From contig JAEEZP010000127.1 in the NCBI GenBank assembly GCA_016291915.1, positions 1-7,291 of the forward strand: 7,291 nucleotides of DNA, given 5' to 3'. The position numbers were made by a program, and so were the translations under genes. Below the pieces are notes generated by a model. The model saw only the letters and a list, made by a program, of their open reading frames with translations, did not search any database and had not been told where the DNA came from. Below, piece after piece: positions 1 to 6,395 of this stretch (the stretch's first letter is position 1; each line of letters starts with the position of its first letter). The DNA comes from Prevotella sp. (GTDB lineage Bacteria > Bacteroidota > Bacteroidia > Bacteroidales > Bacteroidaceae).

Positions 1-507
1 CTCGATCCCGATCACCCCTCGATGGGTGTCGATAAGATACAGTGGGATGGTTCTGACTATCATGTTTATCCCTTCGGTTGTGAACCCCAGAACAACTATG
101 TTTATGACGAGGATGCCAACGGAGCTTTCTACATCCGTAATTCGGATAATTACGAGAATGACAGGAGTTCGGAATATATGTATGTTCACTACCTCCTAAA
201 AACTCACCGTATCACCGATGGCACACTGTATATTGATGGTAAGTGGACCCACGAGCAGCTCACTCCTGACTATCAGATGACTTACAACGAAGAGAGTGGA
301 TGTTATGAAGCCGTTATCCTCCAGAAGTTAGGCTATTACAACTACCATTTCGTGTTGGTCAATGATGATGGTACGATCCGGCAACTGCCTTCTGATGGTT
401 CTTTCTATCAGACAGAGAATAAATACCAATGCTTGATATATTATCGCGGTCCTCAAGACCGTACAGATATCCTTGTTGGATTCCAGGAGGTTCAGTATAA
501 GAACTGA
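1..507 (+). CDS. T9SS plug-family (DUF5103) protein, C-terminal part; 5' end outside window
   Basis: The frame is open from base 1 (reading LDPDHPSMGVDK) to a TGA at 505-507, giving the last 168 residues of a longer protein; the ATG at 22 is internal. The residues match the C-terminal half of the DUF5103 family as I remember it: a YVHYLL strand, a TLYIDGKWT strand, MTYNEESGCYEA, then LGYYNYHFV, TENKYQ, IYYRGPQDRTDILVGF at the very end. Family members are usually a little over 400 residues, so more than half is missing to the left. In Flavobacterium a member of this family plugs the SprA translocon of the type IX secretion system, in the outer-membrane or periplasmic space; that role is known for the family and only inferred here. 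The composition (many Y, N, D, G and short beta-strands) suits a beta-sandwich periplasmic protein. It converges on the TPR gene that ends at 549. The 41-bp spacer has no convincing terminator hairpin. No signal peptide can be judged because the start is outside. Confidence 0.85.
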   Translation, partial: LDPDHPSMGVDKIQWDGSDYHVYPFGCEPQNNYVYDEDANGAFYIRNSDNYENDRSSEYMYVHYLLKTHRITDGTLYIDGKWTHEQLTPDYQMTYNEESGCYEAVILQKLGYYNYHFVLVNDDGTIRQLPSDGSFYQTENKYQCLIYYRGPQDRTDILVGFQEVQYKN

Positions 508-548
508 TTTCCTCCCCCTTGCTTTAATGTCTCTGTGTTAATTGGAGA

Positions 549-1742
549 CTATCCCTTTCTCAGCAGTTGGTCAATCTCCTCAAACTCCTTACCCATATTC
601 AGGTTGTAATACACATTGTAAAGTGCAGCTGCCCAACGGTCTTTCTTGTCGGGTGCTAACTCACGGTATTTCTCGATGTACGGTTTTGCCTTACGGTATT
701 TGTCAACAATTGCCTCACGCTGCTTCCGTGTATTCTTCTTCTCTTTCTCCAATACGTATGCCATATTGATATACGATACCCCTGCATTGTAGTAGGCTTC
801 AGCGAAAGACTCGTTCTTGGCTATCAACTTATCTGAGATCTTAATACACTCCTCATACTGTCCAAGATTCAAGAGCAGGTTGTTTTTGGCAAAAAGGAAC
901 AACTCCCGTTCTGGATCATGTGCCAATCCCTTCTCGACCACGGCAAGCGCACTGTCGAGCATTTCCTTACTATTATAATAATCCACCAGATAGGTAAAGA
1001 AATACGGATAGTCGAGATACCGCTCCACACCCTCTTTCAGAGTAGCTACATACGCAGCGGTATCGTTCAGCGATTTATATGTCTCACACAGATACTGCAA
1101 GGTGTATTCCAGATGACTGGAATCACGCTTCGCTATGTCAGCATATTTCAGTGTCAGTGCAGGTTTCGACAGTTTATATCCCGAGAATAATGCCCAGTAG
1201 GCTGCTTCAGGATTCTCCGGATAGTTGTATGATGCAAACAAGGGCTGTTTCATGCAGTCCAGATAAGTATCCATCATGTTATATGCATCTTCAAACTTCT
1301 GTTTCCGTATAAAATATGCGCCGCCATTGAAGAGGTTCTGTCGGATCGTATGCAGATAAGCACTGTTCTTCGACCGGTATTTGGGTTTTACGACTCCTTT
1401 CTCATTAGGGGTGGCATCAAGACTGTCGAAACACTCATTTGCCAGGAAGAGTTTACGAACCATGTTGAAGAAGGCTGCCGTATCCACCGTTTTCTTCAGA
1501 TACATATTCTCATTGAAAGCATCATATTGTTTACGGATGCTCTCAATATAAATAAGGTGTATCTTCTCGTTCTTACGATGTACACTGTCTTTCAACAAGC
1601 GCTGCATCATTTGTTCAGCCTTGTCGAGACTCTTGCCGCTCTTAATATAAGTCCGTGCTTGAGAGATCTCTTTTTTCTGAGCCTCCAAGCACGGTATAAA
1701 GATTATTAAGAGAAGCGAAAAGACAATCAGTCGCTTCTTCAT
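549..1742 (-). CDS. Secreted tetratricopeptide-repeat protein, distal paralogue in the gyrA cluster (397 aa)
   Basis: ATG at 1742 and TAG at 549-551 frame 397 residues. The N-terminus (MKKR, then a hydrophobic core to about residue 18) is a signal peptide with a likely signal peptidase I site after Ala21 in LEA-Q. The Cys18 context (FIPC) lacks the small residue before Cys expected of a lipobox, so a lipoprotein is less likely. The rest is helical with TPR-like pairs, clearest around residues 245-325 (YLVDYYNSKEMLDSALAVVE, then a GQYEECIKISDKLI helix and AYYNAGVSYI). It is a diverged paralogue of the gene immediately upstream: both share an NGG turn near residue 140, a TYLD/TYVD plus PLFA block near 160-170, an YYN/RFN-G repeat near 320-330 and a tryptophan/tyrosine-rich C-terminal helix pair. 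The 13-bp gap to that gene implies one transcript. TPR folds bind proteins; the partner is unknown. The lysine-rich loop at 332-352 is specific to this copy. No Shine-Dalgarno is visible. Confidence 0.9.
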   Translation of the reverse strand: MKKRLIVFSLLLIIFIPCLEAQKKEISQARTYIKSGKSLDKAEQMMQRLLKDSVHRKNEKIHLIYIESIRKQYDAFNENMYLKKTVDTAAFFNMVRKLFLANECFDSLDATPNEKGVVKPKYRSKNSAYLHTIRQNLFNGGAYFIRKQKFEDAYNMMDTYLDCMKQPLFASYNYPENPEAAYWALFSGYKLSKPALTLKYADIAKRDSSHLEYTLQYLCETYKSLNDTAAYVATLKEGVERYLDYPYFFTYLVDYYNSKEMLDSALAVVEKGLAHDPERELFLFAKNNLLLNLGQYEECIKISDKLIAKNESFAEAYYNAGVSYINMAYVLEKEKKNTRKQREAIVDKYRKAKPYIEKYRELAPDKKDRWAAALYNVYYNLNMGKEFEEIDQLLRKG

Positions 1743-1755
1743 GATTCACATTTGA

Positions 1756-2961
1756 TTATTGGATCAAACTCTCCAGTTCTTTAGCTTTCTCCTCGTTACC
1801 GATCAGATAGTATGCCTGATAGAGGGTGTATGCCCAGTTCACCTGCTCACGGTTGGGATCCTGCTCCTTCACCTTCAGCAAGTTCTGGATAGACTGCTCT
1901 AACAGACTCTTTGCCTCAGGAACGAGATTACCGCCGTTCTGGTCTTTCAGTGTGATAGCCTGGTTGTTCATGCACAGTCCGAGGTTAAAACGTACCTGAA
2001 TGAATTCCGGATCAAGCTCCAATGACTTCTTGTAAGCCTCGATAGCGTCAACCCACTTGCTGTCGCGCATGTCACTCTCACCCTTCAGGGCCCATGCCAT
2101 CTTGCTGGGGTGCTCAGCTACCTGCTTTGCAACGAGTGCATTCTTGGCAGCATCGTCGTTCACTGAGCTGTAGTACTCTACCAACAGGGCGAAGATACGC
2201 TCGTTAGCAGGCTCCTTGGCATACAGTGCCTTTACATCGTCAAGATACTTCAGACTGTCTTCCTTCGTCTTCAACTGTGCCTTCATACTCAGGATCTTGA
2301 TATCCATAGCATCGTTGGCAACCTCCTTGTCACCCTGTGCAGCATCAGCATATTTGCTGGCGTTAGCAAAGTCCTGACAGTTGTATGCAGCCAAAGCAGC
2401 GAAGTAAGCGATCTGTCCGTAGTAGGTGTCATTGCTGAAATCTGTCTCTGCGAACAACGGATATTTCCTTGAGTCTACATAGGTTCCGAAATATTCAGCA
2501 GCCTTGGTGAAATTCTTCTCGTTATACAGTTCCTGTCCACCATTGATCAGTTCTGTACGTGCAGCCAGCAGTCGCTCAGCATTCTTCTTGCGGAACTTCG
2601 GAGCTACCTTACCTTTTGCATTTGGTAACTGGTCGTACTTGTCACACTCCGATGCATTCACCAGTGCATTGAGGGCAGACTCATACATCGCTTTCTTGTC
2701 ATAGGGATCTTCCTTCTTCAATGCCTGATTGGTCAGTTTGATATTCTGCTCCTTGTTGAAAACCTCCAGAGAAAGGTCAACCAACTTGTTGTATGCCTTA
2801 GCTTTCTCATCATTAGACATGCTCTGTACAGCACCCTTGAGCGCTGCAGCAGCTTCCTGGTAGTTCTTGCACGACATCACCTGTTTCAGTCCGGCAGGGT
2901 TCTGTGCATTGGCTGCTAATGCCATGCAAAGCAATACAGCCATCGTCATTAATTTTTTCAT
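1756..2961 (-). CDS. Secreted tetratricopeptide-repeat protein, first gene after gyrA (401 aa)
   Basis: ATG at 2961 and TAA at 1756-1758 frame 401 residues. A short, typical signal peptide ends in AANA-Q, with a predicted signal peptidase I cut after Ala19, so the protein should be periplasmic or loosely outer-membrane associated. The best TPR is residues 287-320 (KMAWALKGESDMRDSKWVDA then YKKSLELDPEF), with the W/L/G/Y/A/P pattern of the motif; further helix pairs lie at 141-162, 183-207 and 325-365. Alanine-rich helices and acidic/basic surfaces suit a soluble scaffold. It lies 84 bp after the gyrA stop and 13 bp before its own paralogue. The 84-bp spacer is A/T-rich, has a small inverted repeat (TCGTT 3009-3013 / AACGA 3017-3021) without a T-tract, and has no exact TAnnTTTG element, so read-through from gyrA is plausible but a weak own promoter cannot be excluded. 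The leader has no Shine-Dalgarno, as usual in Bacteroidota. The molecular partner is unknown. Confidence 0.92.
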   Translation of the reverse strand: MKKLMTMAVLLCMALAANAQNPAGLKQVMSCKNYQEAAAALKGAVQSMSNDEKAKAYNKLVDLSLEVFNKEQNIKLTNQALKKEDPYDKKAMYESALNALVNASECDKYDQLPNAKGKVAPKFRKKNAERLLAARTELINGGQELYNEKNFTKAAEYFGTYVDSRKYPLFAETDFSNDTYYGQIAYFAALAAYNCQDFANASKYADAAQGDKEVANDAMDIKILSMKAQLKTKEDSLKYLDDVKALYAKEPANERIFALLVEYYSSVNDDAAKNALVAKQVAEHPSKMAWALKGESDMRDSKWVDAIEAYKKSLELDPEFIQVRFNLGLCMNNQAITLKDQNGGNLVPEAKSLLEQSIQNLLKVKEQDPNREQVNWAYTLYQAYYLIGNEEKAKELESLIQ

Positions 2962-3045
2962 AAGCGTAATTATTAAAATGGGTTATTAATGTCAAATTAT
3001 AATTGTTATCGTTTTTAACGACATATATAAATAAAGGTTTAATAC

Positions 3046-5703
3046 TTATTCCACTTCCTCGGTATCGTCGAAATCTACCAACGGACCCTCATCCTCGAAA
3101 TCCTCCGGAACATCATCGTCGAGTTCCTCTTCGTTAAGGTCCTCTCCATAGGGTGTTTCAACGGTCATATCCCTACGGATAATCTCATTGTTCTGTGCAA
3201 ACTCCTCCCTACTCTTCTGTTCTACGATAGCCTCGAGTTCACTGCTCATCACCTTACATACGCTGGCGATGACATCATTCTTCTTCGAGAGGTTGATCAG
3301 TCGGACACCTTGGGTGGCACGACCCATCACACGACAGTCGGCAACAGCCAGACGAATCACGATACCACTCTTATTGATGATCATCAAGTCGTTCTCGTCC
3401 GTCACATTCTTGATAGCCACCAACTTACCGGTCTTCTCCGTGATATTCAAGGTCTTAACACCCTTAGCACCACGGTTGGTCACACGGTAGTCTTCCACCT
3501 GACTACGCTTGCCGTAGCCATTCTCGCTGACAACCATGACGGTTTCCTCATCCGGACGGTTCACCACGATCATTCCTACAACAGCATCGTCATCCTCATC
3601 GATACGCATACCACGCACACCGGTAGCTACCCTACCCATCGGACGGATATTGCTCTCGTGGAAACGTACAGCCCTACCGTTGCGATTAGCCAATACGAGT
3701 TCATTGTTTCCATTAGTCAGACGAACGTCAACCACCTCGTCACCTTCCAGGATATTGATAGCGATGACGCCGTTGGCACGAGGACGACTATATGCCCTCA
3801 GGCTGGTCTTCTTCACGATACCGTTCTTCGTAGCGAATACCACGAAATGACTATCTACAAAGTCCTCATTCTCAAGTCCTTTTCCTCTTAGTCTCAAGAA
3901 AGCATTTACCGAGTCGTCTGCATCGATATTCAACATATTCTGGATAGCACGACCCTTAGAGTTACGGTCACCTTCCGGTATCTCATAGCACTTCAACCAG
4001 TAGCAGCGGCCCTTCTTCGTGAAGAACAGCATGGTCTGGTGCATCGTTGCCGGGTAGATATACTCGGTGAAGTCTGACTCCCTGCTGCGGGCACCCTTGC
4101 TGCCCACACCACCGCGAGCCTGCTCACGGAAGTCACTCAGCGGTGTGCGTTTGATATATCCTAAATGACTCACGGTGATCACCACGGGATCGTTAGGATA
4201 GAAATCTTCTGCATTGAACTCATGCTCATCGGGTACAATCTGTGTGCGGCGTGCATCACCGTATCTTTCTTTCACCTCTTGTAACTCATCCTTCATCACC
4301 TTCTTGCACAACTCAGGATCGCTGAGAATCTGCTGCAGGTATGCAATCTGTTTCTCCAAATCCTCATATTCAGCATGCAACTGGTCAATACGCAGACCGG
4401 TGAGCTGACTCAGACGCATATCCACAATAGCTTTACTCTGCAACTCATCTAAGTCGAAACGCTTCTCCAAGTTACGCTGTGCGTCGGAAGGTGTCTGACT
4501 GTTACGGATGATATGTACCACCTCATCGATATTATCGCAGGCGATGATCAGTCCTTCGAGAATATGTGCACGCTCCTCAGCTTTCTTCAACTCATAGCGT
4601 GTACGACGGATCGTCACATCATGACGGTGCTCCACGAAGTATTTCACACACTCTTTCAGGTTGAGCAGACGTGGGCGTCCTTTTACCAAAGCGATATTGT
4701 TCACAGAGAAACTGCTCTGCAGAGCGGTCATTTTAAACAGTTTGTTCAAGATCACGTTAGCATTGGCATCCTTCTTCACGTCGATGACAATACGCATACC
4801 CTGTCTGCCGGTCTCGTCGTTGGCATTGCTGATACCCTCGAGCTTTCCTTCCTTCACCAGGTCAGCGATATATTCTATCAACTGCTGTTTGTTACAACCG
4901 TAGGGAATCTCTGTGATCACGATCTTATCATGACTCTCATGACTCTCTATCTCGGCCTTTGCACGCATGATAATCCTGCCCCGACCTGTCTCGTATGCAT
5001 CCTTCACACCCTGCAGACCATAGATATATGCTCCTGTGTGGAAGTCAGGCGCTGGGATATACTGCATCAGTCCCTCTGTGTCGATATCTGGATTGTCGAT
5101 ATACGCACAGCAGCCGTCGATCACCTCACCAAGGTTGTGTGTCGGCATGTTCGTAGCCATACCCACAGCAATACCGTTACCACCGTTCACCAGCAGGTTA
5201 GGAATCTTTGTAGGCATCACCGACGGTTCTACCAAAGAGTCGTCGAAGTTGTTCTGCATATCCACGGTGTCTTTGTCCAAGTCATCCATGATATGCTCAC
5301 CCATCTTCGACAGACGGCACTCGGTATATCGCATGGCGGCGGGAGAGTCACCGTCAACAGATCCGAAGTTACCCTGTCCGTCAACCAATGTATAACGCAT
5401 GTTCCAGTCTTGTGCCATACGTACAAGGGCACCATATACGGAACTATCACCATGTGGATGGAACTTTCCTAATACCTCACCAACCACACGTGCACATTTC
5501 TTATAAGGTTTGTCACTCGTATTGCCGATACCTGCCATACCATAGAGGATACGACGGTGAACAGGCTTGAAACCATCTCTTACATCAGGCAGTGCACGTG
5601 CCACGATCACTGACATAGAGTAATCGATGTAAGAGGATTGCATCTCTTCCTCGATATTGATCTTTATGATTCTGTCTTGATCAATCGTACGATTATCGTC
5701 CAT
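3046..5703 (-). CDS. gyrA: DNA gyrase subunit A (885 aa)
   Basis: This is the breakage-reunion subunit of DNA gyrase, which with GyrB introduces negative supercoils into DNA using ATP in the cytoplasm. I start it at the ATG at 5703; a TTG directly before it (5706) is in frame but less likely. Landmarks: N-terminal MQSSYIDYSMSVIVARALPD (residues 21-40); the winged-helix and quinolone region FHPHGDSSVYGALVRMAQ (81-98); catalytic Tyr126 in AAMRYTE; the tower and coiled-coil gate up to about 500; and a six-bladed C-terminal beta-pinwheel from about 505 to 820. Tyr126, Arg125 and the HPHGDS motif are intact. The GyrA box at 528-534 reads QARGGVG instead of the enterobacterial QRRGGKG. The last 33 residues are very acidic (EEELDDD, EDFEDEG, DFDDTEEVE), as in other GyrA tails that tune DNA wrapping. 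The length is close to E. coli GyrA (875). ParC is the main alternative; the recognisable though degenerate GyrA box, full pinwheel and acidic tail favour GyrA. Confidence 0.97.
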   Translation of the reverse strand: MDDNRTIDQDRIIKINIEEEMQSSYIDYSMSVIVARALPDVRDGFKPVHRRILYGMAGIGNTSDKPYKKCARVVGEVLGKFHPHGDSSVYGALVRMAQDWNMRYTLVDGQGNFGSVDGDSPAAMRYTECRLSKMGEHIMDDLDKDTVDMQNNFDDSLVEPSVMPTKIPNLLVNGGNGIAVGMATNMPTHNLGEVIDGCCAYIDNPDIDTEGLMQYIPAPDFHTGAYIYGLQGVKDAYETGRGRIIMRAKAEIESHESHDKIVITEIPYGCNKQQLIEYIADLVKEGKLEGISNANDETGRQGMRIVIDVKKDANANVILNKLFKMTALQSSFSVNNIALVKGRPRLLNLKECVKYFVEHRHDVTIRRTRYELKKAEERAHILEGLIIACDNIDEVVHIIRNSQTPSDAQRNLEKRFDLDELQSKAIVDMRLSQLTGLRIDQLHAEYEDLEKQIAYLQQILSDPELCKKVMKDELQEVKERYGDARRTQIVPDEHEFNAEDFYPNDPVVITVSHLGYIKRTPLSDFREQARGGVGSKGARSRESDFTEYIYPATMHQTMLFFTKKGRCYWLKCYEIPEGDRNSKGRAIQNMLNIDADDSVNAFLRLRGKGLENEDFVDSHFVVFATKNGIVKKTSLRAYSRPRANGVIAINILEGDEVVDVRLTNGNNELVLANRNGRAVRFHESNIRPMGRVATGVRGMRIDEDDDAVVGMIVVNRPDEETVMVVSENGYGKRSQVEDYRVTNRGAKGVKTLNITEKTGKLVAIKNVTDENDLMIINKSGIVIRLAVADCRVMGRATQGVRLINLSKKNDVIASVCKVMSSELEAIVEQKSREEFAQNNEIIRRDMTVETPYGEDLNEEELDDDVPEDFEDEGPLVDFDDTEEVE

Positions 5704-5797
5704 CAATTAGTTATATAATAAATGTTTAAAAAATGATAAAATGCCCTAGAAGGCCGTTTATTTGCGTTCTAACGACTTTTAGGCATCAATTAACATG

Positions 5798-5829
5798 CAA
5801 AAGTACAACTTTTTTTTTACCCATGCAAA
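5798..5829 (-). promoter_or_regulatory. Bacteroidota-type promoter of gyrA (-33 TTTG, -7 TACTTTTG)
   Basis: On the minus strand TTTG (complement of 5826-5829) is followed, after exactly 20 bases that include a nine-A run, by TACTTTTG (complement of 5798-5805). This fits the consensus of the Bacteroidota primary sigma factor, TTTG then 19-21 bases then TAnnTTTG. Transcription should begin near 5790, leaving a leader of about 85-90 nt before the gyrA ATG. A second exact TAnnTTTG (TATATTTG, complement of 5826-5833) overlaps the -33 box but has no TTTG at the right distance, so it is probably the weaker choice. Confidence 0.85.
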
Positions 5830-5846
5830 TATATTCCAAGAAAACA

Positions 5847-5861
5847 ACATTTATTAAATGT
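5847..5861. repeat. 15-bp palindrome upstream of the gyrA promoter
   Basis: ACATTTA and TAAATGT are perfect complements around a single central T. The site begins 18 bp upstream of the gyrA -33 box, where an activator or repressor could bind. The sequence is A/T-rich and short, so chance is a fair alternative; an operator role is only an inference. Confidence 0.45.
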
Positions 5862-5862
5862 A

Positions 5863-5896
5863 GTGGACAAGTAAAAAAGTGAACGAGTAGACGAAC
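5863..5896. repeat. Degenerate direct repeats GTGGACAAGT / GTGAACGAGT
   Basis: GTGGACAAGT (5863-5872) and GTGAACGAGT (5879-5888) match at 8 of 10 positions with a 16-bp offset, and AGACGAAC (5889-5896) is a further worn partial match. They may be the left part of the repeat-rich tract that follows. No function is evident. Confidence 0.4.
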
Positions 5897-5956
5897 TGTT
5901 AGTATATGAATATTTGATAGGGGTAAAGTTCATCCCTACCCGATACAAAAAGAGAT

Positions 5957-6096
5957 TAGTACTTAAATCGATGAGAAAAGGGTACTACAGAACCGAGTAT
6001 CTATTATTAAAAGGCGACTAATTGAGTACCGATTAGTTGACTTTTAAGTATCAATACTCGACTAATCCAGTACTAATTAGTCTGGAAAAGAGTACT
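5957..6096. repeat. Array of inverted repeats on a 22/44-bp lattice (CGACTAAT - AGTAC - ATTAGT)
   Basis: Two copies of a 23-bp pattern, CGACTAAT, two bases, AGTAC, two bases, ATTAGT, lie at 6015-6037 and 6059-6081, exactly 44 bp apart with identical internal spacing. Each can fold on itself (CGACTAAT with ATTAGTTG in the first; GACTAAT with ATTAGTC in the second). Midway is AGTAT-CA-ATACT (6047-6058). AGTAY therefore recurs at 6025, 6047, 6069 and 6091, each 22 bp apart. To the left TAGTAC (5957-5962) pairs with GTACTA (5982-5987). The second copy also contains ACTAATTAGT inside CCAG/CTGG (6067-6085). The 22-bp step is two helical turns, which would place the sites on one face of the DNA. It might be a protein-binding array; no known motif is recognised. 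Confidence 0.7.
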
Positions 6097-6153
6097 ATTT
6101 CTCAGCGCATCAAATAACAGAGCACATAGAAATAGTGATGAAGTTAATAAGTT

Positions 6154-6192
6154 AATTATCAATTATCAATTATCAATTATCAATTATCAATT
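6154..6192. repeat. Heptamer tandem repeat (AATTATC)x5 plus a partial copy
   Basis: Five perfect copies of AATTATC run from 6154 to 6188, followed by AATT (6189-6192). The tract is perfect, so its copy number could vary by replication slippage. It lies about 320 bp upstream of the gyrA -33 box and about 430 bp upstream of the DUF2238 -7 box, too far to alter promoter spacing directly. Similar A/T heptamers are, from memory, frequent in intergenic DNA of Prevotella-like genomes. Confidence 0.9.
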
Positions 6193-6200
6193 TTTATATT

Positions 6201-6230
6201 AGGTGGACTTCAGGTGGACTTTAGGTGGGG
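6201..6230. repeat. Three tandem 11-bp units (AGGTGGACTTY)
   Basis: AGGTGGACTTC (6201-6211) and AGGTGGACTTT (6212-6222) differ at one base, and a third unit starts AGGTGGGG (6223-6230) before decaying. The 11-bp period is close to one helical turn, which would align a bound protein on one DNA face. It begins only 8 bp after the heptamer tract. The G-rich strand stands out from the A/T-rich surroundings. No role is known to me. Confidence 0.8.
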
Positions 6231-6260
6231 ATCGAATCTCTGTAATTTTTTGACTATAAA

Positions 6261-6318
6261 ATATTTATCATGTTTTAAGTGGGGTAAATCCAAAAAGCAG
6301 TTTCGCGATGATAAATAT
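6261..6318. repeat. 11-bp perfect inverted repeat with 36-nt loop
   Basis: ATATTTATCAT (6261-6271) is exactly complementary to ATGATAAATAT (6308-6318), enclosing 36 bases. No T-tract follows on either strand, so a Rho-independent terminator is not supported. The right arm can pair alternatively with TATCATC at 6337-6343. An arm this long is unlikely by chance in so short a stretch, although the A/T bias raises the odds. Confidence 0.65.
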
Positions 6319-6339
6319 ACATAAAAAAACTAAGAATAT

Positions 6340-6360
6340 CATCATAGTCTTCTTATGATG
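6340..6360. repeat. Hairpin, 7-bp stem and 7-nt loop
   Basis: CATCATA (6340-6346) pairs with TATGATG (6354-6360) around the loop GTCTTCT. Its left arm overlaps a segment (6337-6343) that can instead pair with 6307-6313, so the two folds exclude each other. There is no T-tract, so a terminator is unlikely. Confidence 0.5.
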
Positions 6361-6395
6361 CTAATCTTCCGTAAAGTACGTTAAATCAACGATTT

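Noticed and set aside
508..548. Possible bidirectional terminator between the convergent genes
   Set aside because: No inverted repeat with a meaningful stem and no T-tract on either strand in these 41 bases.
542..769. Short + strand frame opposite the distal TPR gene
   Set aside because: Shadow of the TPR gene; no leader, promoter or recognisable protein.
2993..3001. Possible promoter -7 box for the first TPR gene (TATAATTTG on the minus strand)
   Set aside because: It has one base too many between TA and TTTG and no TTTG at the right distance upstream; kept only as a remote possibility in the spacer.
3310..3891. A 193-codon open frame antisense to the gyrA C-terminal domain
   Set aside because: Same reasoning: a threonine/histidine-rich shadow of a real coding strand without start signals.
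4513..5472. A 319-codon open frame on the + strand, antisense to gyrA
   Set aside because: It lies wholly inside gyrA on the opposite strand; its residues (many H, T, I, V, C in no domain pattern) are what reversed gyrA codons give. No promoter or family match is visible.
6154..6192. TTATCAA units as DnaA boxes of a replication origin
   Set aside because: They lack the CCACA end of TTATCCACA, occur as a pure heptamer repeat, and no dnaA or other origin gene is near.
5957..6230. CRISPR array
   Set aside because: Repeats are short and of several kinds, spacers are not unique and evenly sized, and no cas gene is present.
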